From Paractinoplanes atraurantiacus (GTDB lineage Bacteria > Actinomycetota > Actinomycetes > Mycobacteriales > Micromonosporaceae): a stretch of 64,000 nt of DNA. The stretch is from NCBI RefSeq assembly GCF_900215205.1, contig NZ_OBDY01000042.1, forward strand, positions 1 to 64,000, read 5' to 3'. Shown here one piece after another: positions 15,580-24,629 of this stretch (positions are counted from its first letter, which is position 1; each line of letters begins with the position of its first letter). The notes under the pieces are model-generated. The model was not told the origin of the DNA and ran no database searches. It saw only the letters and a list, made by a program, of their open reading frames with translations. The position numbers and the translations under genes are program-made.

Positions 15580-16833
15580 TACCAGCTCCGCGTGATCTCG
15601 CGTGGTCTGCTCGGCGTAGGCGGCGGCGTACTGGGCCATCGCCTCGTCGAAGCGGCGGCCCTTGCCGATGTAGCCGGCGATCGCCAGCGCGTCGCCCGTT
15701 CGGGCGTGGGCCCGGGCCAGGACGTGGGCGCAGCGCTCGGCGAACGGGACCAGGAACGGGGTGATGAGCTCGCCGTTCGGGATGACCTTCATGTCGCGGA
15801 ACTGCCGTACGTAGTAGTCGCCGGCCCAGCCCAGGAAGATGTCGCTCGCGGCCTGGATCTGGCGCTTGCCTCGGATCACCCGCTCGCCGTGGCCGGCGTA
15901 CGGGCTCGGGCCCAGGAACTGTTCGTAGACCGACGGCCCGGCCTGCTTCATCTGCAGGAACAGCGGCTCCTGGCCGTTGCGGCCCTGGAGCAGCACCAGG
16001 TGGACCCGCATGCCGACGCTGCCCACGCCCACCACTTGTCGGACCGCGTCGACCAGCGTGAAGCGGTCGAGCAGGCCGCGCCTCTCGTACGGCAGGCTGT
16101 CGTGGTAGGCCTGGAAGGCCTCGTCGGGAAAGTCGGCGCGCACCCGGATCGGGGGATCCTCGACGATCCGCAGCCGCCCGTCGAGCATGTGGGTGAGTTT
16201 GCGGGCCGCGCCGGCGCTCGTTCGCCGCCGTGCTTTTCGCGCCACGCGCGCCGACGCGTCTTCGGGGGCGAACAGCGAGAGCAGCTGGTCGGCGGTGATC
16301 ACGTCGTACCAGATCCGCAGCTCGTCGGCGGTCGAGTAGAACGCGATCTTCTCCCGGTACGCGCGCAGGGCCGCCCGCACCGCGGCCGGCCCCTTCGCTG
16401 GGGACAACACGATCAGGCTGGCCAGGAAGCGTTTGACGTCCCACTCGAAGGGCCCGCGCACCGTCTCGTCGAAGTCGCGCAGGTCGAACGACAGCTGGCG
16501 TTCCGGTGTCGCCCACAGCCCGAAGTTGAGCACGTGCGCGTCCCCGCACAACTGCACCTCGATGCCCGTGTGCGGCGCCGCCGCGAGGTCGGCCGCCATC
16601 ACCGCCGCCGCCCCGCGGTAGTAGGTCCACGGCGAGGCCGACATCCGCTGCATCCGGAGCGGCACGAGGTCGGGCACTCGGGCCTTGTTCTGGTCGAGCA
16701 CTGTCGTGAGCGCGTCCCGGCCGGCCGGGACGAAGGCCAATTCCCGCAGGGGTACGACTTCTCGCGCCGCCCGCCCCGCGGCCCAGCGCTCGCCCATCGG
16801 CGCCGCGGGCGCGCGTACTGACCGGAATGCCAC
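15568..16833 (-). CDS. DUF2252 family protein
   Basis: A protein of 421 residues from a GTG start. It matches DUF2252: RVPDLVPLRMQRMSASPWTYYRGAAAVMAADLA, then QLCGDAHVLNFGLWATPERQLSFDLRDFDET and EWDVKRFLASL, which look like a kinase-like (aminoglycoside phosphotransferase-related) nucleotide-binding core with the GDAH.NFG and DFDE elements. No substrate is known for the family. It starts 9 bases after the HAD phosphatase gene, so it probably belongs to the ROK-HAD transcript, although a link to sugar use is unproven. Its stop codon lies within the XRE operator. Confidence 0.8.
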   Translation of the reverse strand: MAFRSVRAPAAPMGERWAAGRAAREVVPLRELAFVPAGRDALTTVLDQNKARVPDLVPLRMQRMSASPWTYYRGAAAVMAADLAAAPHTGIEVQLCGDAHVLNFGLWATPERQLSFDLRDFDETVRGPFEWDVKRFLASLIVLSPAKGPAAVRAALRAYREKIAFYSTADELRIWYDVITADQLLSLFAPEDASARVARKARRRTSAGAARKLTHMLDGRLRIVEDPPIRVRADFPDEAFQAYHDSLPYERRGLLDRFTLVDAVRQVVGVGSVGMRVHLVLLQGRNGQEPLFLQMKQAGPSVYEQFLGPSPYAGHGERVIRGKRQIQAASDIFLGWAGDYYVRQFRDMKVIPNGELITPFLVPFAERCAHVLARAHARTGDALAIAGYIGKGRRFDEAMAQYAAAYAEQTTRDHAELVASE

Positions 16834-16842
16834 GCACCGAAG

Positions 16843-17544
16843 TTACGGCGTGGGAGAAGCCCGCACCTCGCCTGCGCCGGATGAGGCGGTCAGCAGTCCG
16901 GGCAGCTCGGACATGTGCGTGAAGACGAGGCTGGCCCCGGCCGCGCGCAGCACGTCCGGCGAGGCGTGGGTGGGGCTGGCCGGCGCGAACCCGAACACCG
17001 TCGCCCCCGCGGCCACCCCGGCCGTGACGCCGGCCACCGAGTCCTCGATGACGACCGCGGCCGCCGGATCGACCTTCAGCGCCTCGGCCGCCGCCAGGTA
17101 GACGTCCGGCGCCGGCTTGCTGCGGGGCACCTCCATGCCGCTGAAGACCCGGTCGCCGAAGTAGCCGTCCAGGCCGGCCAGCTTGAGCTGCATCTCGACC
17201 TTGCCGCGGTCGGCTCCGCTCACGCAGGCGAACCGCTCGCCCATCAACGAGGCCACGGCCCGGACCGTCTCCTGCACGCCGTCGATCGGTACCAGGCTCG
17301 ACCGGAGCGCCTCGTCGCGGCGGCCGCGGAAGCTGGCCAGCCAGGCGTCGTCGATGCGGAACCCGGTCTGCTTCTGGATGATCGCCCACTCGTCGCGCAG
17401 CGCCTTGCCGACGAACAGGTCGACGCAGTCGCGCTCGGAGATCTCCCAGCCGAGGTCGATCAGCATCGTGCGCAGGACGCCGTTGGTGATGGGCTCGGAG
17501 TCGACGAGAACGCCGTCGCAGTCGAAGAAAACAGCTGAAATCAC
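16843..17544 (-). CDS. HAD family hydrolase (beta-phosphoglucomutase-like)
   Basis: A protein of 233 residues. Motif I is FFDCDGVLVDSE (Asp nucleophile plus acid/base Asp), motif II lies in FACVSGADRGKV, the Lys of motif III in RSKPAPDVYLAAAEAL and motif IV in VVIEDSVAGVTAG. A four-helix cap follows motif I. This layout fits the subfamily of sugar-phosphate phosphatases and beta-phosphoglucomutases. It begins with GTG 8 bases after the ROK regulator and is likely co-transcribed with it, suggesting a job on a phosphorylated sugar released by the neighbouring GH95 and GH27 pathway. Confidence 0.85.
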   Translation of the reverse strand: MISAVFFDCDGVLVDSEPITNGVLRTMLIDLGWEISERDCVDLFVGKALRDEWAIIQKQTGFRIDDAWLASFRGRRDEALRSSLVPIDGVQETVRAVASLMGERFACVSGADRGKVEMQLKLAGLDGYFGDRVFSGMEVPRSKPAPDVYLAAAEALKVDPAAAVVIEDSVAGVTAGVAAGATVFGFAPASPTHASPDVLRAAGASLVFTHMSELPGLLTASSGAGEVRASPTP

Positions 17545-17552
17545 GGGTTACT

Positions 17553-18710
17553 TTATCCCGCCGCCACGAGAGCTTTGATGCTCACTGTGGCCGCCCCCCG
17601 CGCCCACTCCTCGAACGGCAGCGGCCTGATCGAGAGCGGGCAGTCGGCGGCGGCGCCGAAGGCCCGGCGCTGGAAGCCGGCCCGGATGTGCGGCTCGAAC
17701 AGGTCGTACGCCGCCAGCCCTTCACCGGAGACGACTATGCGGGCCGGGCCGACCAGGTTGGCCACCGCGGCGATGCCGGCCCCGATCGCGTCGCCGGCGC
17801 GGGCGAAGACCTCGCAGACCGCCACGTCGCCGTGCCGGGCCAGTTCCACCGCGTCCTCGAAGGTCAGGGAGGGCCGGCCCGAGCAAAGGCGGGCCTGCCG
17901 GACGATGGCGCCGGCCCCCGCGATCGCCTCCACGCAGCCGCGGCTGCCGCAGTGGCAGTCCGGGCCGTCGACGTCGATGCCGATGTGGCCGATCTCGCCG
18001 GCCACGCCGTGGGCGCCGGAGACGAGCCGTCCGCCGACCACCAGGCCGCAGCCGATGCCGGCGCCGACGGTGACGAGCGCGAACGACTCGGCGCCCACGC
18101 CCTCGCCGAACCAGTGCTCGGCGATGGTCAGCGCCTTCACGTCGTTCTCGACCGTGACGGCGAGCCCGGTGATCTTCTCGGCCCGCTCCCGCAGCGCGAC
18201 GTCGTGCCAGCGCAGGAACGGCGAATAGCGGACCAGGCCGGTGATCGGGTCGACGTCGCCGGAGACGGCCAGCCCGAGCCGCCGGGTGCGCGCCCGATAG
18301 TCGCCGGGCCCGTCGAGCAGGTCGTCGACGAGCTCGCCGAGCTGGGTGAGCACCTGGTCGGCGTCGGCCACGGGCAGCCGCCGGTGTGCCGACACCCGCA
18401 CCTGGGCCCGCAGGTCGCAGACCACGCCGATGAGCTCGTCGGCGGTGATCTTCACACCGACGAAGAACTCGCTGTCGGCCCGGATCGCGAGCGGGCTGGC
18501 CGGGCGGCCGGCGCCCGGGCCGGTGCGCTCGGTGGCGGCCAGCTCCTCGAGATAGCCCAGGTCGATGAGCGGACGGGCCGCCTTGGTGACGGCGCCGGAG
18601 GACAGGTCGAGGCGGCGGGCGAGGGCGACGCGGCTGATCGGGCCCTCGGTCAGGACGGCGGTGAAGACGGCTGTCACTGCGGGCGCTACGGCGTCAGCCT
18701 CGGGAAACAT
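17553..18710 (-). CDS. ROK family transcriptional regulator
   Basis: A protein of 385 residues. The N-terminal winged helix (VALARRLDLSSGAVTKAARPLIDLGYL) is followed by a ROK sugar-kinase-like domain with the ATP site segment, the ligand motif HGVAGEIGHIGI and the zinc motif CHCGSRGCVEA. ROK repressors such as NagC or XylR sense sugars or sugar phosphates. It is transcribed away from the GH95 gene. A TTGACG...TAGATT promoter places the transcript start at or next to the ATG, so translation should be leaderless. The promoter block is copied in front of the sugar importer at 25696-25752, so this protein probably controls both loci. Confidence 0.88.
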   Translation of the reverse strand: MFPEADAVAPAVTAVFTAVLTEGPISRVALARRLDLSSGAVTKAARPLIDLGYLEELAATERTGPGAGRPASPLAIRADSEFFVGVKITADELIGVVCDLRAQVRVSAHRRLPVADADQVLTQLGELVDDLLDGPGDYRARTRRLGLAVSGDVDPITGLVRYSPFLRWHDVALRERAEKITGLAVTVENDVKALTIAEHWFGEGVGAESFALVTVGAGIGCGLVVGGRLVSGAHGVAGEIGHIGIDVDGPDCHCGSRGCVEAIAGAGAIVRQARLCSGRPSLTFEDAVELARHGDVAVCEVFARAGDAIGAGIAAVANLVGPARIVVSGEGLAAYDLFEPHIRAGFQRRAFGAAADCPLSIRPLPFEEWARGAATVSIKALVAAG

Positions 18711-18755
18711 GGCCGAAATCTAAGCTCAATAATTTCCTTCGTCAAGTATTGATTT
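18699..18755. promoter_or_regulatory. Divergent promoter/operator block, copy 1 (ROK / GH95)
   Basis: A 57-bp block repeated at 25696-25752 with a single mismatch. On the minus strand it gives TTGACG, 17 bases, TAGATT, 6 bases, then the ROK ATG, with no room for a ribosome site. On the plus strand a TTGATT is followed 18 bases later by TACGCT ahead of GH95. Within it TCAATA and TATTGA form an inverted repeat (spacer 15) that overlaps the minus-strand -35 box, the likely ROK operator. Confidence 0.7.
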
Positions 18756-18814
18756 AGGCCTCAATTCGGACCTACGCTCGCCGCGCTGTATCGACGGCCT
18801 TCAGGAGACTCCCG

Positions 18815-21067
18815 ATGCCCACCACTGATCTCTTCTACGATCGGCCGGCCGAGCGCTGGTTCGAGGCGTTGCCGATCGGCAACGGCCGGCTCGGCGGCAT
18901 GGTGTACGGGGGCATAACCACCGAAATCATCCGGCTCTCCGAGTCGACCGCCTGGTCCGGGGCGCCGTCGGACACCGACGTGAGCCCCACCGCGGCGCGG
19001 CATCTGCCGGCCATCCGGCAGCTGCTCTTCGACGGGAAATACGCCGAGGCCCAGCGCCTCGCCGAGCAACATCTGCCCGGACGGCCCACCTCGTTCGGCA
19101 CGAACGTGCCCCTCCCCCGCCTGCGCCTCGACTTCGGCGGCGACCACACCACGGAAAGCTACCGCCGCACCCTCGACCTCGACACCGGCCTCGTCCGCAT
19201 CGAGATCGGTGACCACGTACGGGAAGTCTTCGCCTCGCACCCGCACGGCGTCATCGCCATGCGAACAACGGGAGGCTTCACCGCCACCTTGGACGACTCC
19301 GTCCTGCCCGGCACCACCACGGCCACCGAGGACGGCCTCGCCTTCAGCGGCCGGGCCGTCGAGTCCCTGCACAGCAATGGTCAGGACGGCGCCACCGTCG
19401 AGATCCGCTGTCGCTTCGTGCTCGAGGGCGGCACGCTGAGCGCCGACGGTGACACCATCACGGTCAGCGGCGCCGACGCGGTGGTCGTGCTGATCGCCGT
19501 GGGCACCGACTGGGCCGGTGAGGACGCCGCCGGCCGGGCCGAGAAGCTGGTGGCCGCCGCACCCGGCTACGAGACCCTGCGCGCCGCCCACATCGCGGAC
19601 CACCAGTCCCTCATGCGCCGGGTGTCGCTCGATCTCGGTGAGCCGGTCGCGCTTCCCACTGACGTACGGCGTGAGCGCCTGGCCCAGGGTCACCGGGACG
19701 ACGACCTGATCGCCCTGTACTACCAGTACGGCCGCTACCTCACCATCGCCGGCTCCCGCGCCGATTCCCCGCTGCCGCTGGCCCTGCAAGGCGTCTGGAA
19801 CGACGGCTTCGCCAGCAGCATGGGCTGGAGCAACGACTTCCACCTCGACATCAACACCCAGCAGAACTACTGGGCGGCCGAGTCGGGCAACCTCGCCGAA
19901 TGCCAGACCCCGCTGTTCGGCTTCCTCCGGCGGCTGGCCGAGACCGGGGCGACAACGGCCCGGCAGATGTACGGGTCGCGGGGCTGGGTGGCCCACACGG
20001 TGACCAACGCCTGGGGTTACAGCGCCCCCGGGGCCGGCATCGGCTGGGGCCTGAACGTCACCGGCGGCGCCTGGATGGCCCTGCAACTGTGGGAGCACTA
20101 CGAATACGGGCTCGACGAGAACTACCTGCGCGAGCACGCCTATCCGGTCCTCCGCGGCGCCGCCGAGTTCCTGCTCGACTACCTGGTGCCCGAGCCCACC
20201 AACGGCTGGCTCGTGGCCGGCCCGGCCGAGTCGCCGGAGAACGCCTACCTGGCCCCGGACGGCACGCGCGGCACGGTCGCCATGGGCACCACCGCCGACC
20301 GCGCCTTCGCCGAGGCCATCCTGCGCATCTGCGGCCAGGCCGCGGAGATCCTCGGCGTCGACCCGGCGCTGCGCGCCCGCACCGAGGCGGCCCGCGCACG
20401 GCTGTCGCCGTTCCGGATCGGCCGGCACGGCCAGCTCCAGGAGTGGCTGCACGACTTCGACGAGGCCGACCCGGCCCACCGCCACACCTCGCACCTGGTG
20501 TCGGTCTTCCCCGAACGGCAGATCAGCCCACGGCGTACACCCGAATTGGCCCGGGCCGTGGAAGTCACCATCGAACGGCGGCAGGCCGCGCCCGGCTGGG
20601 AGCAGACCGAGTGGGTGGAGGCGAACTTCGCCGCCTTCCACGCCCGCCTGCTCAACGGCGACAAGGCCCTGCACCACATCACCCGCCTGATCACCGACGC
20701 CAGCGAGACCAACCTGCTGAGCTACTCGCAGGGCGGCATAGCCGGCGCCGAACAGAACATCTACTCCTTCGACGGCAACTCCGGCGGCGCCGGCGCCATA
20801 GCCGAGATGCTCCTGCAGTCCGACGGCGACGAGATCGAGCTGCTGCCCGCCCTCCCCTCCACCTGGCGCAACGGCTCGGTACAGGGCTTACGGGCCCGAG
20901 GCGGCTTCACCGTCGACCTGACCTGGCGCGAGGGCCGCCTCCACGAGGCCCACATCCGCTCCGACCGCAAGACCACCACCCGCGTCCGCTACCAGGACGC
21001 GGTCACCGGCCTCACCTGGCACGAGCCCCATCACCACACCGTCGATCACAGCAACTTCCCGGCCTGA
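18815..21067 (+). CDS. Glycoside hydrolase family 95 protein (alpha-L-fucosidase/galactosidase-like)
   Basis: A protein of 750 residues with no signal peptide, so probably cytoplasmic. It has the GH95 layout: an N-terminal beta domain (EALPIGNGRLGGMVYGG...LSESTAWSG), an (alpha/alpha)6 barrel and a C-terminal beta domain. Family active-site regions are visible: FHLDINTQQNYW (about 343-353), GQLQEWLHDFDE with the proposed general acid Glu, and FDGNSGG with the Asp that helps activate water. In fucosidases the first of these reads N-x-N; here it is D345-I-N347. GH95 enzymes invert alpha-L-fucosides or alpha-L-galactosides. A GGAG site precedes the ATG. It faces the ROK regulator across the shared promoter block. 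Confidence 0.85.
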   Translation: MPTTDLFYDRPAERWFEALPIGNGRLGGMVYGGITTEIIRLSESTAWSGAPSDTDVSPTAARHLPAIRQLLFDGKYAEAQRLAEQHLPGRPTSFGTNVPLPRLRLDFGGDHTTESYRRTLDLDTGLVRIEIGDHVREVFASHPHGVIAMRTTGGFTATLDDSVLPGTTTATEDGLAFSGRAVESLHSNGQDGATVEIRCRFVLEGGTLSADGDTITVSGADAVVVLIAVGTDWAGEDAAGRAEKLVAAAPGYETLRAAHIADHQSLMRRVSLDLGEPVALPTDVRRERLAQGHRDDDLIALYYQYGRYLTIAGSRADSPLPLALQGVWNDGFASSMGWSNDFHLDINTQQNYWAAESGNLAECQTPLFGFLRRLAETGATTARQMYGSRGWVAHTVTNAWGYSAPGAGIGWGLNVTGGAWMALQLWEHYEYGLDENYLREHAYPVLRGAAEFLLDYLVPEPTNGWLVAGPAESPENAYLAPDGTRGTVAMGTTADRAFAEAILRICGQAAEILGVDPALRARTEAARARLSPFRIGRHGQLQEWLHDFDEADPAHRHTSHLVSVFPERQISPRRTPELARAVEVTIERRQAAPGWEQTEWVEANFAAFHARLLNGDKALHHITRLITDASETNLLSYSQGGIAGAEQNIYSFDGNSGGAGAIAEMLLQSDGDEIELLPALPSTWRNGSVQGLRARGGFTVDLTWREGRLHEAHIRSDRKTTTRVRYQDAVTGLTWHEPHHHTVDHSNFPA

Positions 21068-21404
21068 TCGCCGCCGGCCCCCGGCCCGCGCCACAGCCCC
21101 GCTCGTCGCTCCAATATGTAGGGACGACGAGGTCGGCTCCCGGCTGTTCCACGCCGAAAGCACCTCCTGCACGGGCCGGCGGGCCGACGGCCGGACGACC
21201 ACGCGCCTTCCGGCGCCGGCTCTCGCCCCAGGCTCATCTGGCATGGCAGGACCGCCGACTGGGGATGATCGCGCCGGCCGAAGTGGCCCGGACCTGCGAC
21301 GAAGCACGGCGCCGGGCACCCGAGTGCGCCGGCCCCGGTGCCGGCTGACGGGGAGCGTGGCCGGCGCGGCGGAAAATGTCAGGGGGCACGGTTAGCCTGC
21401 TGGC
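21068..21404. other. Intergenic stretch, no gene recognised
   Basis: About 340 bases between GH95 and the YdeI-like gene. Short open frames exist on both strands, but none has a convincing start, ribosome site or family resemblance. The last 15 bases hold a TAGCCT hexamer 6 nt before the next ATG, a probable leaderless promoter. An A/T-rich patch near 21111-21122 interrupts the GC-rich sequence. It may contain remnants of an old gene, but I cannot identify one. Confidence 0.5.
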
Positions 21405-22013
21405 ATGGCCAAGACGGAGCCCGTTGTGCTGGAAGAGATGATTTTCGCCGACGCCGGGGCGTTGCGGGCGTGGCTGAGCGAGAACCATGGGTCGTCGCCC
21501 GGTATCTGGCTTGCGCTGGCCAAGAAAGGTGGCGCCGTCACCACGCTGACGTGGCAGCAGGCGGTTGACGAGGGGCTTTGTTTCGGCTGGATCGACGGGC
21601 AGGCCCGCAAGCACGACGAGGCGATGTCGTGGATTCGGTTCACGCCGCGGCGGGCCCGTAGCTCGTGGTCGAAACGCAATGTCGGGCATGTGGCCCGGCT
21701 GGAGGCCGAGGGGCGGATGCAGCCCGCCGGTCGCGCCGCGGTCGAGGCGGCGAAGGCGGACGGGCGGTGGGAGGCCGCCTACGCTCCGCCCTCGGAGGCT
21801 GTGGTGCCGGAGGATCTGCTGGCCGCGATCGCCGCCGAGCCGGCCGCGCAGGCCATGTTCGACGTCCTCACCAGCGCCAACCGGTTCGCGCTGATCCACC
21901 GCGTCAACGGCGTCAAGCGGGCCGAGACGCGGGAGCGGAAGATCGTCGAGTTCGTCGCCATGCTGGCCCGCCACGAGACGATCTACCCGCAGAAAGCCCG
22001 GCCCACTGCCTGA
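21405..22013 (+). CDS. YdeI/OmpD-associated family protein
   Basis: A protein of 202 residues with the family pattern: GALRAWLSENHGSSPGIWLALAKKG, then LTWQQAVDEGLCFGWIDGQARKHDEAMSWIRFTPRRARSSWSKRN and a basic C-terminal stretch near RVNGVKRAETRERKIVEFVAML. The middle block with FGWIDG and TPR-R-SSWS-N is characteristic. Members are often called bacteriocin-protection or OmpD-associated proteins; their biochemical role is unclear. Translation is probably leaderless (TAGCCT, 6 nt, ATG). It converges with the sugar-binding protein gene across a hairpin terminator. Confidence 0.85.
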   Translation: MAKTEPVVLEEMIFADAGALRAWLSENHGSSPGIWLALAKKGGAVTTLTWQQAVDEGLCFGWIDGQARKHDEAMSWIRFTPRRARSSWSKRNVGHVARLEAEGRMQPAGRAAVEAAKADGRWEAAYAPPSEAVVPEDLLAAIAAEPAAQAMFDVLTSANRFALIHRVNGVKRAETRERKIVEFVAMLARHETIYPQKARPTA

Positions 22014-22028
22014 GCAGCGGGCCGGGCT
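21995..22028. terminator. Hairpin between convergent genes
   Basis: The arms AGCCCGGCCC (21995-22004) and GGGCCGGGCT (22019-22028) are perfect complements with a 14-base loop containing the YdeI-like stop codon. It sits between two converging genes and could stop transcription from either side. No U-tract follows, which is common for GC-rich actinomycete hairpins. Confidence 0.55.
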
Positions 22029-22035
22029 CCGGCCT

Positions 22036-23691
22036 TTACTTGTTTGTGGACTTGTACCGGTCGTACGCCTTCTGGTTCAGCTCCAGGTAGCGCTTCATGC
22101 CGATGCCGTCCAGGCCCTTGACGAAGGCGTCCCAGTCGGTGTCGATGTTCTTGGAGCCGGTGATGAAGGCCAGCTCGCCCTGGCTGACGTAGCTGTCGAG
22201 GTTGGTCTTCAGCGTCGCCAGCTCGGAGACGTCGTTCGGGTCGACCCAGATCTGGGCCTCCGGGAAGACCTTGGCCTTGTCGACGTGCGGCTCGTACTGC
22301 TTCGTCGCCTCGAACAGGCGCCGCTCGAGGCCGGTCTCCGCGTAGATGTCCTTCGGGACGGCCTGCTCGTTGCGCAGCTTCGTCGTGACGTTGTACTGGC
22401 CCATGGAGGACCAGGCGATGTTCTTCGGGACGTCGGCCGACGGCAGGGTCTTCCAGGTCGGCTTCACGGTCTCGTCGAGCGCGATGTCGCCGGCGGCGGG
22501 CTCGACCCAGCCGGTGCCCTTGGGGCCGTTGTTGACCTCGAGCTGGCCTTCGTCGGTGTAGATGTAGTCGAGCATCTTGAGGGCCGCGATCCGGGCTTCC
22601 TTGCTGGACTTGTTGGTCAGCATGAAGGTGTAGCCGGTCGAGGTCGGGTTGTTGTACGCGGTGTAGCTCTTGCCCTCGGGGCCGGTCAGCGGCGGCGCGG
22701 CGTCGTACTGCTTGTCGCGGCCGTCCTTCTGGCCCAGCTGGACGAAGATGCCGGGGTAGAGCACGGGCGAGGAGCCGATGCGTACGGCCTTGGGGTCGTT
22801 GCCCGTCGCCTGCAGGGCCTCGGCGTTCTGGGTGAACGAGGCCCGGTCGATCAGGCCCTCGGAGTAGAGGGAGTTGATGTACTTGAGGCCCTCACGCCAC
22901 TCGGGCTTGTCGACCGGCGTCTGCACCGTGTCGCCGTTGAGCTCGAGCAGGGACGGCACACCGTTGCTGGCGCCGAACGGGGCGTACGCGAAAGCACCCA
23001 TCAGATAGCCGATGAGCGTGCTGTCCTGCGTGTCGGTGGTCATCGGGATCTCGTCGGCCTTGCCGTTGCCGTTCGGGTCCTTCGTCTTGAAGGCCCGCAG
23101 CACCGTGCGCAGCTCCTCGGTGGTCTTCGGCATCGGAAGGTTGACCTTCTTCAGCCACTCCGAGTTGATCCAGAGCTTGTTCCAGTACGTGCAGTGGAAG
23201 CAGTCGGACCACTGGGGCAGCGCGTAGATGTGGCCGTCCGGCGTGGTCGACATCGCCTTGAGGACCGGGTTGGCGTCGAGCGCCTTCTGGACGTTCGGCG
23301 CGTTCTCCTTGATCAGGTCTTCCAGCGGCACGGCGACGCCCTGCTGGCCGAGCTTCTGCACCTCGGTCTTGGTGAAGGCGTCGATGTACGGGGTGAGCAG
23401 GAACAGGTCCGGGTAGTCGCCGCTGGAGATGGCGATCTGGCGCTTCTCCTTGGCCGGGCCGCCGTCCATGGTCGTGGTCGTGAACTCAAACTTGATCTTG
23501 AACTTGTCGCTGAGCATCTTGGTGGTGGCGTTGGTGTCCAGCTTGGTGTCGGCGTCGGCCGCGGCCATCGCCGTGACGATCACCTTGTCGCCGTCCATCT
23601 TGGCCTGCGGGGCGTCGTCCTTCTTGCTCGACGAGCAACCGGCGGCCACCAGCGTCGCGGAGATCCCGATGGCTATGAATGATCTCTTCAT
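22036..23691 (-). CDS. Extracellular sugar-binding lipoprotein of ABC transporter (CUT1, LplA-like)
   Basis: A protein of 551 residues. It begins MKRSFIAIGISATLVAAGC, a lipoprotein signal with lipobox VAAGC, then a Ser/Lys-rich linker. The mature part is a large type-I binding protein of the LplA class, which is longer than the usual 400-450 residues and pairs with LplB/YtcP-type permeases, as here. It should capture an oligosaccharide outside the cell. The ATG at 23691 has a GGAAGGA site; the same frame is open far upstream, but that part is a shadow of the permease gene. It is the last gene of the importer operon driven by the second copy of the ROK promoter block. Confidence 0.88.
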   Translation of the reverse strand: MKRSFIAIGISATLVAAGCSSSKKDDAPQAKMDGDKVIVTAMAAADADTKLDTNATTKMLSDKFKIKFEFTTTTMDGGPAKEKRQIAISSGDYPDLFLLTPYIDAFTKTEVQKLGQQGVAVPLEDLIKENAPNVQKALDANPVLKAMSTTPDGHIYALPQWSDCFHCTYWNKLWINSEWLKKVNLPMPKTTEELRTVLRAFKTKDPNGNGKADEIPMTTDTQDSTLIGYLMGAFAYAPFGASNGVPSLLELNGDTVQTPVDKPEWREGLKYINSLYSEGLIDRASFTQNAEALQATGNDPKAVRIGSSPVLYPGIFVQLGQKDGRDKQYDAAPPLTGPEGKSYTAYNNPTSTGYTFMLTNKSSKEARIAALKMLDYIYTDEGQLEVNNGPKGTGWVEPAAGDIALDETVKPTWKTLPSADVPKNIAWSSMGQYNVTTKLRNEQAVPKDIYAETGLERRLFEATKQYEPHVDKAKVFPEAQIWVDPNDVSELATLKTNLDSYVSQGELAFITGSKNIDTDWDAFVKGLDGIGMKRYLELNQKAYDRYKSTNK

Positions 23692-23711
23692 GATTCCTTC
23701 CATTTCTTGAA

Positions 23712-24629
23712 TCAGCCCTTGACGGCGCCGACGAGCACGCCCTTGGTGAAGAAGCGAGCGACGAAGGGGTAGATGATCAGTACCGGCAGGCTCGAGATGA
23801 CGATGAGCGCGTACCGCAGCACGTTGGCCAACTGCATCTGGTGCATCGACTGGGCCAGATCGACGGAGCCGGCCCGGCCCGGGGTGTTGAGGATGAGGAT
23901 GTTGCGCAGCACGATCTGCAGCGGGAACAGATCGGGGTCCTTGAGGTAAACCAGGGCGTCGAAATAGGTGTTCCACTGATAGATCGTGTACATCAGGGCG
24001 AGCACGGCCAGCAGCGGTTTCGACAGCGGCAGCACCACCGACCAGAGGGTCCGCAGGCCGCCCGCCCCGTCGAGCTGCGACGCCTCGTAGAGCTCGTCCG
24101 GGACGGTGTTGGCGAAGAAGGTGCGGGCGATGATCACCTGCCACACGCCGATCGCGTTGGGGATCAGCAGGGCCCAGCGGGTGTCCAGCATGCCGAGGTC
24201 GTGCACGACCATGTAGGTCGGGATCAGGCCGCCGGAGAACAGCATGGTGAAGATGAGCAGCGTCATGATGACGTTGCGCCCGTAGAAGGTCTTCCGGGAG
24301 AGCGGGTACGCGATGGCCACGGTCAGCGTGACGCTGATGATCGTGCCGGCGACCGCGTAGATCAGCGAGTTGTAGTAGCCCTGGAGAACCTCCGAGTTGC
24401 TCAGCGCGGACCGGTAGGCCTCGAGCGAGAACTCGACCGGCCACAGGCTCACGCGGCCCGCGTTGACCGCCGCCGGGCTGCTGAACGAGCTGGCCACGAT
24501 GTAGATCAGCGGCAGCAGCACCAGCGCCAGGAGCACGACGAGCATGAGCGTGACGACGATGAGGAACATCCGGTCACTGAAGGGCTCGCGGACCTTCGGC
24601 GGCTTCTTCGAGAGGGTTGTCGCGCTCAT
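23712..24629 (-). CDS. Carbohydrate ABC transporter permease (YtcP/MalG-like)
   Basis: A protein of 305 residues with six predicted membrane helices, starting with a hydrophobic LIVVTLMLVVLLALVLLPLIY. The EAA loop, which contacts the ATPase, reads DELYEASQLDGAGGLRTLWSVVLPLSKP. It forms the channel with the LplB-like permease upstream, whose TGA overlaps this ATG (ATGA). There is no ATP-binding subunit in the operon, so a shared MsiK-type ATPase elsewhere is expected. Confidence 0.9.
   Translation of the reverse strand: MSATTLSKKPPKVREPFSDRMFLIVVTLMLVVLLALVLLPLIYIVASSFSSPAAVNAGRVSLWPVEFSLEAYRSALSNSEVLQGYYNSLIYAVAGTIISVTLTVAIAYPLSRKTFYGRNVIMTLLIFTMLFSGGLIPTYMVVHDLGMLDTRWALLIPNAIGVWQVIIARTFFANTVPDELYEASQLDGAGGLRTLWSVVLPLSKPLLAVLALMYTIYQWNTYFDALVYLKDPDLFPLQIVLRNILILNTPGRAGSVDLAQSMHQMQLANVLRYALIVISSLPVLIIYPFVARFFTKGVLVGAVKG

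Noticed and set aside
18761..20677. Large minus-strand open frame opposite GH95
   Set aside because: Composition is Gly/Arg/Val-rich without motifs, and the GH95 frame on the other strand is unmistakable.
21046..21348. Small open frames between GH95 and the YdeI-like gene
   Set aside because: No ribosome site, no known family and low-complexity Arg/Pro/Gly composition on either strand.
22036..24444. An 802-codon version of the sugar-binding protein
   Set aside because: The frame is open through the permease gene by chance; the lipoprotein signal with ribosome site at 23691 marks the true start.
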